A DNA stretch of 64,000 bases from Progne subis subis (lineage: Eukaryota > Chordata > Aves > Passeriformes > Hirundinidae): NCBI GenBank assembly GCA_022316685.1, contig JAKJHU010001063.1, positions 1 to 64,000 of the forward strand. Reading direction: 5' to 3'. Positions within the stretch are counted from its first letter, which is position 1. The number at the start of each line of letters is the position of its first letter. Under the pieces are notes generated by a model that ran no database searches, had not been told where the DNA came from, and saw only the letters and a list, made by a program, of their open reading frames with translations. A program made the position numbers and the translations under genes. Of the stretch, positions 10,042 through 21,675 are shown one piece after another.

Positions 10042-11400
10042 CTAGCACTGGTCATTATTCCCTTCCTGGGCATACATGGTAGAGGTTCCTTCACAGGGAT
10101 CTGACATATCCTCACTTCTATAATACCTGGCAGCTTGGTCATGTGAGGTTGAGGCTACCTTCATCTTAGTGGAACCCCCTCGGTTAGTGTTTCTCTCCTT
10201 GAGCTCACGCACCCGTGCTGCCAGGGCAGAAGTGGGTTTCCCATGCCACCTTCCCATGTCTTCCCCATGGTCACTCAGAAAGAACCACAGGTCAGCTCGT
10301 GGGGTGTACCCTCTCTCTCTAGCTGGGGGCCGTTGAGCTCTGACTCTGGGGCCTGTAACTCGCACCGGTGCCACACAGGAACTGTTCCTCCTCATCTCCT
10401 CCCTCACCTCCCTTATCTCCTCTGTCACCTCCTCCATCTTCTCCCTGAGTTCCTTAGCCACGGCAGAGACCTGAGCCTGCATTGGGCCACTGATCATGCT
10501 CTCATAATTTCTAAGCTTGTTGGCTACAGAACCCACTGTCTCTCGGTTGTTATCGGCATTAATTGTTGCAATGAAGGTGGCGTATTGAGATGGTCCTAGA
10601 GTTGCCAGATTCCACAGCATTTGCCCTGTGCACCTGACTTTGTCGGGGTCATTATCATGCTGTCCACCCCTCCCAAAGAGTACCTCCAATACTGCCACTT
10701 CTCTCAGCTGTTGGATCCCTTCCTCAAGGGTCTTCCAGCGCATTCTGTGATGGTGCTCCTGCATTCTGTCTCTGTGGACAAACCTCTCCCTTACACTCAT
10801 TAAAAGCCGCTCCCAAAGGGAAAGGGGCCCTGGCTCCCTTACGAATACCTGATTCACACCTGAGTCCTGGGTCAAGGGTCCCAAATTCCTTGCCTCACTA
10901 CTATCTAGCTGCACGCCTGTTCCTATAAGGTCCCAGACCCGAACTAACCAGGCTGTATAAGCCTCACGTCCCCGTCGTGCAAGATCTTTTTGCAGATTGG
11001 AGACTTTCATATGTCAGGGACTCGGTGATGATCTCAACCTCTGAGTCCCCCGCGGGTTGTGAGGGCCCTCCTTTCTTATCCTTGTTGCCTGGGTGCTCTG
11101 ATTTCACCTTGTACTTCTTTGTTTCCACAGGGGCCACTGCTGCTGGCTGTGGCTGCCCCTGTGGTTCAGCTGGAACCTGGACGGTTGTGACGTCTGTGGG
11201 TTCCGCTGCTGCACCATCAGACTCTCCTTTGTCGGGGCAGGGGGAGGGTTTCCCAGCAGCTGGGGCTAATGAGGCTACTACAGGGGAAGGTACTCCCTCA
11301 GCATCTCACCTATCTCCTTCACCCAATCTGGGTGGTTTATTCCTGAGGCAGGCTGTGGGGCAGGCTCAGGCTGTGGGGCAGTATCCTTATTCTCTAGGGG
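10042..11400 (-). pseudogene. gag: ERVL gag, frameshifted
   Basis: The stretch 11010-10042 is open for 322 codons. It begins NLQKDLARRGREAYTAWLVR, wording typical of the avian ERVL capsid region, followed by LWERLLMSVRERF and an acidic/basic coiled stretch (KELREKMEEVTEEIREVREE) that may oligomerise. Upstream, about 11400-11010, a Pro/Gln/Lys-rich segment clearly belongs to the same protein but is in other frames, with a shift just before 11010 and more near 11280 and 11390. No zinc knuckle is evident. The open end runs up to the protease. Confidence 0.75.
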
Positions 11401-11498
11401 AGGTATCAGGGTGGTTACCAGTCAGTCTCCCCTTATCTCTAAATGCTAACAGAACAGGCATACCAGCAACACCAGCCACTGTATGATGTCATTAACAT

Positions 11499-11864
11499 TC
11501 AAGATTTGAACCCTTCAAAGACTGGTGGGGTAGGCCCAAAGAGCTGGGTGAAGGGTTGGGAAAAGGTTTCCCCTGGTGTCATTTCCTCACAGTATGTACC
11601 GTTCTTAAAATAACCCCAAAAACACACAGTCAGTGTATGGTAGCCCTGAATCCATGTGCCTGCCTTCCAGAGAAAATTAAAAATCCACGATTTCCTCACT
11701 TCGTTAACCCATATAGCAAACTGGATGACAGCCACAGCAACCTTAGTTACAGGGCCCATGTTTAGAAAAGGGCCTGCAAATGGGAGGAATACGGCCACCA
11801 CACATGCCACCCGAACCAGACAAAGGCAGACCACATGATATCCAGTACACAACAATGTAGGCAC
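11499..11864 (-). CDS. Hydrophobic 121-codon leader frame of ERVL provirus
   Basis: Open from ATG at 11864, only about 30 bases after the primer site. The N-terminal half is hydrophobic (VACVVAVFLPFAGPFLN and TKVAVAVIQFAIWV could span a membrane). The C-terminal half has WIFNFLWKAGTWIQGY, a possible N-glycosylation site (NGT) and a Pro-rich end. It could be the decayed N-terminus of gag or a separate leader protein. I do not recognise a family. Its intact state amid frameshifts may be chance. Confidence 0.4.
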   Translation of the reverse strand: MPTLLCTGYHVVCLCLVRVACVVAVFLPFAGPFLNMGPVTKVAVAVIQFAIWVNEVRKSWIFNFLWKAGTWIQGYHTLTVCFWGYFKNGTYCEEMTPGETFSQPFTQLFGPTPPVFEGFKS

Positions 11865-11892
11865 TTAAGAACTGTTATTCCTTTTCTCTCAA

Positions 11893-11912
11893 TGCCCCAC
11901 ATTTGGGCGCCA
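11893..11912 (-). other. Primer-binding site of ERVL provirus, tRNA-Lys(1,2)-like
   Basis: Minus strand reads TGGCGCCCAAATGTGGGGCA, five bases past the LTR. It matches the Lys(1,2) primer site except for one extra A and one substitution. Confidence 0.75.
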
Positions 11913-11917
11913 AATTC

Positions 11918-12574
11918 TGTCTCGGTTTGAAAAAGACAGTGTCTGCTAAGGAGAGGCAGGCCTCTCTAGGAAATGAGGAATTTAAATCCTTCCCTCCGTT
12001 ATTATAATTTGGAAGATTAAAAAAAAAACTTTTCGGTCAGAGCTATGGGGAAAAGGAATAACAGTCCTTTACTAGTAAATATAACAGGACAGACAAACAA
12101 CAACAGCAATTATAATAACAGTAAAACAGAACCAAAGAACCCCGAGGGCAAACGGTGGAAACTCCGGCGCTGATGGCTGGAAGCGGTGGACTGTCCTCGG
12201 CAGGCAGGGGGTGCCCTGGCAGATGAAGTGGGCAGTGCCGGAGAACCCGCAGCGGCTGTACCAGGGTTGACCCAAAATCCAGCAGGGCAGTGAAGAAACT
12301 CCGAATTCCTGGGCACTCCAACAGATGGTAGAATTCCCAGGACCAAACTCCTCCGTTAGCTGTGGACTCCAGGCAGCCAGCAGTCACCCGATCCGTGCTC
12401 CCCGGAAGACTGAGAGCAGTGAGCCCACCTCAGCTCTCCCGGGAGCCTCCTCCCTCCCCCAAAACCAAGTGATCAACTTCTTTTGTCAGGTTAAGCACCG
12501 CTTAACTACCCCTACTTAAAAATCTAGCAACTCATGGGGGGGAAAAATTCTACAGGAGAACTTAACCCTCAACA
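11918..12574 (-). mobile_element. 5' LTR of ERVL provirus
   Basis: 657 bases, near-identical to 6109-6765, same edges. Differences are mainly transitions plus short indels, e.g. in the A-run near 12021 and the caaca repeat near 12096. Confidence 0.88.
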
Positions 12575-12692
12575 AGGTGTTCAAGGCCAGGTTGCATGGA
12601 GCAATCTGGTCCAGTGGAAGGTGTCCCTGCCCATGGCAAGAGACTGGAACTGATCTTTAGGATTCCAACCCAGGCCATTCCATGATCCTAGA
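12575..12692 (+). mobile_element. CR1 LINE 3' end fragment
   Basis: Classic CR1 tail wording: gtgttcaaggccaggttg, ggtccagtggaaggtgtccc, tgcccatggcaagag and gattccaacccaggccattc. The ERVL provirus inserted at its left edge. Confidence 0.85.
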
Positions 12693-13606
12693 TTTGCCCC
12701 TCCATTACCTCAGTTAGCAGCAGGTTGACATGTTCCTTTTGCAGGGATTTACTGCAAACACAGTGACTGAATTAACTTTGTTCTGGATGTTGCCTGCAGC
12801 CTCCATCAGCTCCAGCTGAGCTTTGGCTTTCCTAAGCACATGGATACATGTTCAGGACAGATTTTTGAATTCTTCCTCTTTAGCTTGTCCTCATTTTCAC
12901 CTCCTGGTGGTTGTGTTGTGGCTCATCCCTGTCATTTGTCCCTGAGGCAGCACAGCCCCCCTGCCCAGCACAGGCCCCACATTCCCCTCATCAGACACGG
13001 CACAGCACAGGGTGTGTTTTGGGTGGGCAAATGTTCCCCACCAGAGTGTCCACACAAGTCCTCAATGTCGAGTTCTAACACCCACATCCTATGGCAGGGT
13101 TCACAGAGAGCCCTGCCCTGGGGTCTGCCAAGGGCTGGGTGAGGAGGGAGCCTGGGACAGGGTGGCTGAAATCATCAGGAGGAAGAAGATAACCACAGAA
13201 CAAATAGACCAATAAACTAGGGTGAGTTCCCAGGTCTGAAGTGGCTGCTGGAGAGGGCTGGAGTGATGGTCAAAGCCCTGGGGCACCTTCTCAGACTGAC
13301 CATGCCACCAAGGCCACAGACCAACCTCCTCAGCGCTGCACCTGCCTGTGTGAGATCCCTGCCAGGGGACTGGCACAGCCCCACAAACCTGCTGGAATGT
13401 GTCCTGGCCCTGCAGAGTCACACAGCTCAGCTGACATGGGTGGGGTTATCTCCTGGGAATTTCCCAGTCTCCCCAGCTTCTGTCCAGCTCTGCCCACCTC
13501 CCCTGCCCTAACCCCAGTCCAGCCAGCCCAGCCCAGCCCAGCCCAGCAGCAGCATTCAGGGTGAGCCCCATGGCAAAGCCTCTCTGGGGTGCTCCAGCAT
13601 TGTGTG
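12693..13606. other. Unassigned unique-looking DNA
   Basis: No LTR, LINE or exon signal that I trust. Short frames around 12840-13200 and 13241-13564 lack domains. A (cagcc)n-like run lies near 13520-13545. Confidence 0.3.
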
Positions 13607-13610
13607 CACT

Positions 13611-14260
13611 TGATATGGGGACGTTATGGATATGAAAATGCAAGATTTTAGCAGCAGCTTTTGGTGATTTTGTAGAAGTAAAAAACCAGGTTGTACTGAG
13701 AACACATAGAAAGATTAGCTAATAAACTTGACTGCTAGGTAGTTATTAGGTCCAAGTCCATAGGTAAGATATAATGTTGAAACTTAGCAAAGCAGGATTT
13801 TGGTATTTGTCAAAAATCAATAAAGCAGAACTTTGTGGCTTGGGAGCCAGCAAGAACCAGGCTGATGGTTTGGCCAGGACCAACTGACATGGGAACTAGC
13901 CAAATCCTCCTGTGCCTGCCCAGAAGGAGGGGTCAAGAAGAGGATATTGGAGGAAAACTAGTTACTTCATCAGAAGATGCCAACCCACGACCACCAGAGG
14001 GGACTCTGCAGCTGCAGAAAGATCTTCTAGCTAATTTAATATGAAGCAAGGCTAGGCGAGCTAGGTAATGAATATGTATAGGTGTATTGTGAAATTTAAT
14101 GCATATACTTCAAATGCATAATACCTCAAAAGATAAATAAGCGAGAGAAAGTCACCAGAGCAAGCATGGTTTGGAGGAAATGTCCCCCCTGTGTCCCAGC
14201 TGGAAATAAACATACCTGCTTTAGAATTTTCTAATTGTAAAGTTCCTATTCTACCCTTCA
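13611..14260 (+). mobile_element. 5' LTR of ERV1 provirus
   Basis: 650 bases starting tgatatgggg. It shares long runs with 21018-21671, e.g. aaaatcaataaagcagaact, gcttgggagccagcaag and ccagaaggaggggtcaagaa. AATAAA occurs within the shared part near 13819-13825. Confidence 0.85.
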
Positions 14261-15555
14261 CTTGTTGACCACCAAGGGACTTCTTTGTCTGGCTGCAGAA
14301 GCTCCCGTGTGGATGGACACTCCAAGGCGCACCCCAGATCTTTTCCAGGGGGAACTCTGCTCCCTGGCCGCTCCTGCAGGGGCAAACAAAGCCTTGCACG
14401 TGTCAGAGAAGGTATATTTAATTGACTTTTAAGGGAGGGCACTCAAGGTAAACCAATAAGCTGGAGATGTCTGCACAAGGTTAAGTATCTGTCAGAGACA
14501 TCTGGTAGAGTAATTTTGGAAATATGGAAAAAGGGGATTTCTGTTGACCACACTGGGTGGCCACTGGCAGATGGGGTAATCTGAGCAGAAACCAAGATAT
14601 TATCAGTATTATTTATTACTTGGTTGCTATACCATAAATATCCTGTATAAATTGTGTTTGTTGTAAGATTCTATTAATTAGTGATTGGAAAAAGGCTTTC
14701 TGTAAGATGATTTATGTAAGGTGATTTATGTGGGATGAAAAGCCAGTGATATATGCTGTGTGGGATATGTGGTTTTGATGTAGTGCCTTTTGAAAGGATT
14801 TTTGGAGTTTTTGCAATAGCTGTATTCATTTGTGTGAAACACTCCTCTCTTGTGACAACCAACTATAACTGCAATTGAGTTACTGTTCCTGTATTTGTGT
14901 GATTGCTAAGTTTGAACATTTGATTGTGTGAGTGAGATGTGCCAGCAGACACAGAGTGAGTGCAGAGCCCCGATCTGCGTTTCCTTCCCTGGGCGACCGG
15001 AACGGCCAGAGACAGGCAAAGCGTGGGAATACAGAGAGGGAGCACAGGAGAGTGTGCAGTGTCTGAGCGTGCTGTGCCTGAGTGTGTGGTGATTACTGAG
15101 TGTTTTATTGGGTGTTTTAACTGTGGCTAGATGAGTGGAGGAACTCTTCTCCTCAGTGGTTTGGACTTGACTGGGAGTTGTGAATTGAGCACATTGCTGG
15201 GTAAAAAAACAAAACAAACAAACAAACAGGTTTTATTAGAAGGGGTGTATAAGACCTCTGCAGGAAGGCTGGTAGCCTTGGATTGGGAGCAACCTGCAGT
15301 AGAGGATCTGGATCTTCCAAGAGAGAGGAACTGGATACTTGTTTTTGTGGAAATTTCAGGACAATTAACTTTTTGAGAGAGTGGCATCCCGTGTGGGTGT
15401 TAATATAGTGTAAGATTTGTACAAGGTGTTGGTATTATTTTTTTGCAAGGCAACAGAGTGTATGTACTTGGGTGTGAGCAAGAACAACACCTTAGGCAAG
15501 TGGATTTGGAACCCGAGATCTTAAAGTTTGTGTGTGGAAAGTCACATTTAGTACC
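14261..15555 (+). other. ERV1 leader and gag remnant, mostly unrecognisable
   Basis: No clear primer site follows the LTR. A tgtgtgagtg-rich leader-like stretch lies around 14890-15120. No matrix or capsid homology is visible, and the space before protease is much shorter than a gag gene. A caaa-rich simple repeat lies at 15205-15230. Confidence 0.45.
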
Positions 15556-15709
15556 TGAAACAGGGGATTCCACCCCTGCAGATCCACTGGTTATAAAAAT
15601 GAAGCTGGGAAAAGAGGCGGAGAAGGTGAAACTCATGGTGGTACGAGACCAACATATTCAGTTTTAAATAAAGCTTTACTGCCAGTGGGGAATGACTATG
15701 TTATAGTCC

Positions 15710-16327
15710 TGGTTTAGGGCAAATTTGGGAGGAAACCTCCAAATAGGGTCCCTCTGGGAAGCAAACCCAAATGGCCAATTGGTCTGGGAAAAAATCTCCT
15801 TAGAGAAAAGGAAAAAACTATTTATTTAACAAACAAAGTGCCCACAAGCAAAAAATTAATATATGAAACAATAAAACCTCTCACCACTCTGAAGAGAGAG
15901 GGCAAAATTGAGGAAAGTCCTTGCCGTGGGTCATAGTGCTCAGTCCATCTCTCATCAGTCCCTCTGATGCTGGAAAATGCCATCCTGGGCCCCGGTGGGG
16001 TGAAGGTGCTGAGCTCCTGGTGCTCTTCTGGGTTTTCAGCCCAGAGCAGGTTTAAACAGTCCCAAGAAAAAGGAAAAAACAGTCCAGGGAACTTCTCTGC
16101 CTCTAAAGCTAGCTAAAACTAACTAAAAGCACAGGAGATCTCTGTCCCGCTGTCTGTCTGTGCTTCAGACAACACAGTCCAGGAGCCGGAATGCAGAGGA
16201 GTGAGTGCAGTTTCTGAAAACAAACTCGGCCCTTCTCTGTCTCCCCGTTCACTCTCAGAACCAGGCTTAAAGGCACAGAACACAATATCCAACTCAGACA
16301 GAACAGACACTGGGGATACAAGCATCA
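15710..16327 (-). mobile_element. Solo LTR nested in ERV1 protease
   Basis: About 618 bases. On the minus strand it starts TGATGCTTGTATCCCCAG and ends near CCCTAAACCA. Protease coding stops at its left edge and resumes, in the expected order, just right of it. Flanks tatagtcc (15702-15709) and taaagtca (16328-16335) are an imperfect target duplication. Edges are good to a few bases. Confidence 0.65.
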
Positions 16328-17789
16328 TAAAGTCACCCTAGGACAAGGGGCAACTGGCCAATCTAAAATAGCACATTTTTGTAAGCCATTAAAATATAAA
16401 TATGGAAAACAATGGGGCATCCGTAAGTTTTTATCCATGCCTAACTTCCCAGAATCATTCCTAGGGAAGATTTATAAGAAAAATTATAAGCAACCTTTAT
16501 TTAAATTTGTGGAAATTACTTTGGAGGTAAATGATCAAAAATAGGTGGCCAAGAGTATGGGCTTCCAATACACCAGGGAGAGGAAAAAATGCACCCCCAA
16601 TACAATTCAAACCTAAGGATGGGAAACAACTAGTTAGAATCAAAGAGTATCCCCTGGGAAAAGAGAATAGGGAAAGAATTAACTGATAATTGAAAACTCC
16701 TTACAGTGGGGTTGCTAAAGGCATGTCAGTCTGATTCAAAACTGCTACCTCTCCAAAAACCTGATGGGTCATATGGAGTCGTACAGGATTTACGAGCTGT
16801 CAACAAGATAACTGAGGATCTTTACCCCGTAGTGGCAAAGCCATACACCTTGTTAATGTGTTTAACACCAGAGTTAACTTGGTTTACCATTCTAGATTTA
16901 AAGGATGCCTTCTTTTGCTTCCCTCTCCATGAAGCCAGACAGAAAATTTTTGCATTTGAATGGGAAAACTCAGCTCACATGACAGTGCTTCTGCAGAGGT
17001 TCAAAAATTCACCCACCTTGTTCAGAGAACAACTTGCAAAAGACTTAGAATCCTGGGAAGCAGCACCAGGAGAAGGGAAATTGTTGCAGCATGTAGATGA
17101 CATCCTAATAACTACTCCGACAGAAGAGGGGTGTGTGGCCTGGACAGTAAGCCTTTTAAATTTCCTGGGGCTTTAGGGGTACAGAGTATGAAAGAAAAAG
17201 GCTCAAGTGGTAAAGCAGAAGAAGGTGATTTACCTGGGTTATGAGGTCAGTGCTGGACAACAGACTTTGGGAAAAGAGCACAGAGCTAATATGCCAAACC
17301 CTGAAACCCAGACAATAAAGGAACGAGAACCTTTTTGGGAATGATGGGGTGATGCAGATTATGGATCTACAATTACAGACTGTTTGTGAAACCTCTGTAT
17401 GCACTCACTGCAAACTGAAACAAAGACCTCCAGTGGACAAAGGAAGCCACGCGGGCCTTTGAACAGCTAAAGGAAGCTCTCATGTCAGCTCCAGCTCTGG
17501 AACTTCCAGACGTGAGTAAACCATTCTTTCTCTTTTCCCATGAGAAACAGGGGGATTGCCCTGGGAATACTGGCACAGGGCCTGGGCCCATATCGAAGGG
17601 CAGTTGCTTACTTTTCTAAGCAGCTGGATGCAGCAGCCAAAGGACAGCCAGGTTGCCTTAGAGCTGTGGCAGCTGTGGTGCTGAACATCCAAGAAGCACG
17701 CAAGTTCACCTTGGGCCAGAAAATGACTGTGCTAGTGTCTCACACAGTGTCTGCAGTGTTGGAAGTAAAGGGTGGCAAGTGGCTTTCCC

Positions 17790-18204
17790 TGTGGGATTGC
17801 CTGGCTCTTTCCTGCTCCAAGATCAGGGCGAATAAAACTCAGAAGACATTCTTTTTGAAGTCTCACTCTGAAATTTATTATCCTTATGTATTACAAACAC
17901 ACGAGATGTGAGCTCTCTCTAACAAGTGGAGAAAGTGAGTAAAATGGTGTCTATTCAAGGCTATTTAAGTCCCAATTATCCAATAAACAGTTGATCTATA
18001 TTATTTATGCTCCTAATCCAGTTATATCACCCAAAACCCCAATGCGGATTTCTTTCACCCAATTACAGAAAACCACCCAGATTCGTGAACAAGAAGGAAG
18101 AAGAAGGTGAAGAAGGACAAAGGCAACACCCAAAATCCTCCATCTTGACTCACACGCACTACTATGCACTAAAACCCCAAACTCTAAGTTTATAGGACTC
18201 CACA
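17790..18204 (-). mobile_element. Solo LTR nested in ERV1 RNase H
   Basis: 415 bases, tgtgggattg...ggactccaca, with a perfect 6-bp target duplication tttccc at 17784-17789 and 18205-18210. RNase H coding is continuous across it. A 6-bp duplication and a TGTGG/CCACA end pair fit a class II (ERVK) LTR inserted on the minus strand. Confidence 0.88.
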
Positions 18205-20579
18205 TTTCCCCAGCAGTTCCTGAAATACCAAGCTATCATGATAGAGCAAGACAATGCAGAGATAGTTGTAACTAACATTGTCAACCCGACCTCTTTTCTC
18301 AGCGGAAATCAAGGGGAGCCGGTACATCATGACTGCCTGCAGACTATCAAAGCCACTTGCTCTAGCTGCCCAGATTTGAAGGACACCTTTGGATGATGCA
18401 GAAACCTGGGTCACTGATGGGAGCAGTTATTTACGTTGTCAGTGGAAAGCGACCTGCTGGGTATGCTGTTACCACCTGCAGAAAGGCTCTTGAATTTGGA
18501 CCCTTAGCAGCAGGTAGCTCTGCACAAAAGGCCAAGATAATTGTTTTAACCCATGCTTGGAATTAGCAAAGAAAAAGAGAATAAACATCTATAGACTCAA
18601 GATATCATTTGGGCTTGTACATGCCCATGGAGCCAGGAAAAGGAAAAGGAACTGTTGAATTTGCAGGGGAAGAACATCACACGTGCACAAGAGATAATGT
18701 GACTATTGGAAGCAGTCCAGATGCCTGAGAAGGTGGCCATCATGCACATTAAGGCACACCAGAAGGTGAGCTCAGAACTGGAGAAAGGAAATGAGCTGGC
18801 AGACAGAGAGGCAAAAGAAACAGCAAGAGGTGAGATAACAGTAGAAGGAGCCTTGATTCCAGACGGTTGGATTTCCCCAAAGGTAAGCCAACATATAATA
18901 AAGAAGACAGAAAACTAATTAACAGCCAGGAGAACATATAACCAGGAGGGATGGGCTGTAACAGCAGAAGGGAAGCTAGCTATCCCCTCCCATTTACTGT
19001 GGTCACCAGCAAGGGAGGAACATAAGAAAACACATTGGGGAATTGATGCCCTGCAAAACTATTTAACTGAAAAGATTATCATTGCCCAAGTGACTCGACA
19101 ATGTGATTTTTGCCTCCAGACTAAACCAAATAATACCCCCAATCCAAAACTTGTGCAAATTGGAAAAGGTCATGGGCCGGAAGCAGTGAAAAATTGACTT
19201 TTCAGAACTTCCAAGAAAAGGGGTATCGATATTTTTTGGTACTAACTGATACCTCTTCAGGGTGGCCAGAAGCTTTCCCCACAAGGACAGCTAAAGCCTG
19301 AGAGGTAACAGTATCCTCAGAGAGAGGACTGCATTTTATTTCAAAATAGTGTAGCTAAGTATTATTTATCCTGGCCTCAATCTTTCCCACTGGCATTGCT
19401 GAGAATTTGGACTAAACCCAGAAAAAAGGAAAAGTTCAGTCCTTTTGAAACGCTTTGTGGAAGACCACGTAGGGTACAGAAAGGAATATCCTCCCAGACT
19501 GGGGAGGAAACTGACCACCTTCATGGTGGCCTTGAGTGAGCAGCTCAGAAACACTGAAAAACATGTGGGTAGAACTCAAAGCAGAGGGTTGGATGGGCCA
19601 GTGCATGACATAGAGCCTGGAGATTATGTGTATGTTAATTCTCATGCAGAGAAGACCCTGAAACCACAATGGGAGAGACCATTCCAGGTGCTTCTCACCA
19701 CATTCACCGTGATTAAGATCAAGGAACAGAGTACTTGGATCCATCACACTCGAACAAAGAAGGCTCCAGAGACTCCTTGAAAAGCAACACTGGGTGATAA
19801 TGAACTGAAACTAAAAATTACCCGAGCAAAATGAGTACATTGTGGTCAAGAACACTGGCTTTTATGATCATAGTTTACAACCAATGTCAAACCCGCAGAT
19901 TGATAGGACAGTTGTCCTCAGAAGCAGGACAACTCCACCACAAAATTAGAAAGCACCACCACACCTCCAAATGACACTTGTCCAAACCTTTAGTCACCAA
20001 GGTAGGAGCAGGTGCTATTAAAATGACAGGGATGCCAAGGCTATTGCTCAGTTCAGAATGGGCCCTGAAGTGAGCACAGATGGCAAGGCAGGTAAGCGCT
20101 TCCACTGACAGAAGCGTGCACCTTATACATTCAAGCAGAAAAGAGATTCACAGGAATGCTGGGAACAGGACTGGGGGGTTTGAACACACTGGATTCAAAA
20201 GTATTAATGAATAGATTGGCTGCAACTGTAATGACATAGTTAAGTTACAGTAACCTTTAAGGCACTACCCACTGGAAACTGTTTAAAATATTACCAGAAT
20301 GAGAGGACATCGAAGAGAAGACCATAAACTGTTAGCAAATTCTTTGGGAACAGCCACCTTGGAAACGTTTTTTTAGCTCTCAGTTTCCATTCAAGCGCAG
20401 TTGTAGATGCAGGAAGTGTCTCCCTCAATTATTAGAGAAAGAAGAGAAGGCACCTTCCGCTGAAATTTGAAAAATCATTTGACCTAGAGAGGGAACTTCG
20501 AATTTTGGTGGGTTTTGGTTAATTTCACTTATGACCTCTGTAACAGTGTAGTGACTACCTTTGTTTTTTTAATGTAGAG

Positions 20580-20860
20580 TGACGTGCCACAAGAAAAACA
20601 ACCGGGGTTTGTATGTGAGGGGAATAAGACATATTGTCTGTGCCCATAGGGATGAATTTGGCCTTAGCTGAAGAACCATGATTACAATACACCATTATGC
20701 AAAAACGATAAAATAAGTCTTTAGGAGAATACAGAAAGACACATCTCATCACTGGTGGAATGTGCTTTTTGGATGGTTTACTGCAACAAGGCTCTTACAT
20801 AAACTATGTCATTTTATAGTAGTTTTATTAATTTTAGTGAGCTAACTTTTGGTTTGGTTT
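20580..20860 (+). pseudogene. env: ERV1 env transmembrane-subunit relic
   Basis: From 20744 one frame reads a Trp-rich juxtamembrane segment (WWNVLFGWF) followed by a hydrophobic membrane anchor (LCHFIVVLLILV), as at the end of a gammaretroviral transmembrane subunit. A short Cys-containing stretch lies just upstream, about 20590-20648. Position before the purine tract and 3' LTR agrees. The rest of env (19800-20580) is too decayed to recognise. Confidence 0.6.
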
Positions 20861-21017
20861 TGGTTGTGCCTTTTTGGAACTTGAATTATTAAGAAGGATT
20901 GCCATTAGGTTATTGTATGGTTTAATTAATCAGTTAGGGATAGGTCATAGAATTATATGATAAGTATTGTAAGAAGCAAAAAGAATTTGCAATATTTAGA
21001 AAGAAAATGAGGGAATT

Positions 21018-21671
21018 TGATATGGGGGATGTTTATGGATATGAAAATACAGGATTTTAGAAGCAGCTTTTGGTGATTTTGTAGAAGCAAAAAACCAGCT
21101 TGTACTGAGAACACATAGTTGATTAGCTATTAGGCTTGGTTGCTAGGTAGTTACTAGGTAGAAGTCATATAGGTAAGATGTATAATGTTGAAACTTCAAA
21201 AAAGCTGGACCTAGATATTTGCTAAAAATCAATAAAGCAGAACTTGGTGGCTTGGGAGCCAGCAAGAACCAGGCTCATGGTTTGTCCAGGGCAAACTGAC
21301 CTGGGAAACTCGCCAAATCCTTCCTGTGCCTGCCCCAGAAGGAGGGGTCAAGAAGGGGACAATGGGAGGAAGACAATTTACTTCATCAGAAGACCCTGGC
21401 CCATGACCACCAGAGGGGACTCTGCAGCTGCAGAAAGATCTTCTGGCTAATTGTGATATGAAGAGAGGCTAGGTGGAGCTAGGTAATGAATATGTAAGGC
21501 TGTGTTGTTAAATTTAATGCATATGTAATACTTCAAAAGATAAATAAGTGAGTGAAAGTCACTGGAGCACACACAGTTTGGAGGAAATATCCCCCCGTGT
21601 GTGTCCCAGCTGGAAATGAAACATACCTGCTATAGAATTTTCTAATTGTGAAGTCCATAGTCTATGCTCCA
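21018..21671 (+). mobile_element. 3' LTR of ERV1 provirus
   Basis: 654 bases, preceded by a purine-rich tract (aagaaaatgagggaatt), starting tgatatggggg and ending tctatgctcca. The target duplication cact follows directly. Confidence 0.85.
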
Positions 21672-21675
21672 CACT

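Larger units (their letters stand above)
6109..12574 (-). mobile_element. ERVL-type (class III) provirus with two LTRs
   Basis: A 6.5-kb element read right to left: LTR, Lys-like primer site, hydrophobic leader frame, gag, pol (protease, reverse transcriptase, RNase H, integrase), purine tract, LTR. No env lies between integrase and the 3' LTR, as expected for ERVL. Flanks at 6106-6110 and 12575-12579 both read aggtg, a 5-bp target duplication that overlaps the LTR edge by two bases on one side, probably after loss of a CA unit. The provirus sits between an older LTR and a CR1 3' end. It is broken by several frameshifts but the two LTRs remain very alike, suggesting a moderately young insertion. 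Confidence 0.88.
15560..19790 (+). pseudogene. pol: ERV1 pol (protease, RT, RNase H, integrase), interrupted and frameshifted
   Basis: Protease begins near 15570 (ADPLVIKMKLGKE, VKLMV), stops at the nested LTR at 15710, and resumes at about 16335 (GATGQSK, KQWGIRKFLSMPN). RT follows: LPLQKPDGSYGVVQDLRAVN from about 16745, LTWFTILDLKDAFF, then HVDDILIT near 17090, where the usual Tyr of YVDD is His. The connection/RNase H region from 17540 (LGPYRRAVAYFSKQLD, SHTVSAVLEVKGGKW) is interrupted by a second LTR at 17790-18204 and resumes at about 18211. It ends with IMHIKAHQKV near 18745. Integrase zinc-finger wording (HWGIDALQNYL, CDFCLQTKPN) is at about 19035-19130, and the C-terminal domain (DYVYVNSHAEKTLKPQWERP) near 19623. 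Many stops and shifts; the integrase core is largely lost. Confidence 0.85.
13611..21671 (+). mobile_element. Gammaretrovirus-like (ERV1) provirus, decayed, with two nested LTRs
   Basis: An 8.06-kb plus-strand element: LTR 13611-14260, leader, protease, RT, RNase H, integrase, env relic, purine tract 21001-21017, LTR 21018-21671. The outer ends are TG and CA. The flanks 13607-13610 and 21672-21675 are both cact, the 4-bp target duplication typical of gammaretroviruses. The interval from leader to protease is too short for a full gag, so gag is mostly deleted. Two other LTRs (15710-16327, 17790-18204) lie inside it, so it is older than both. Confidence 0.87.
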
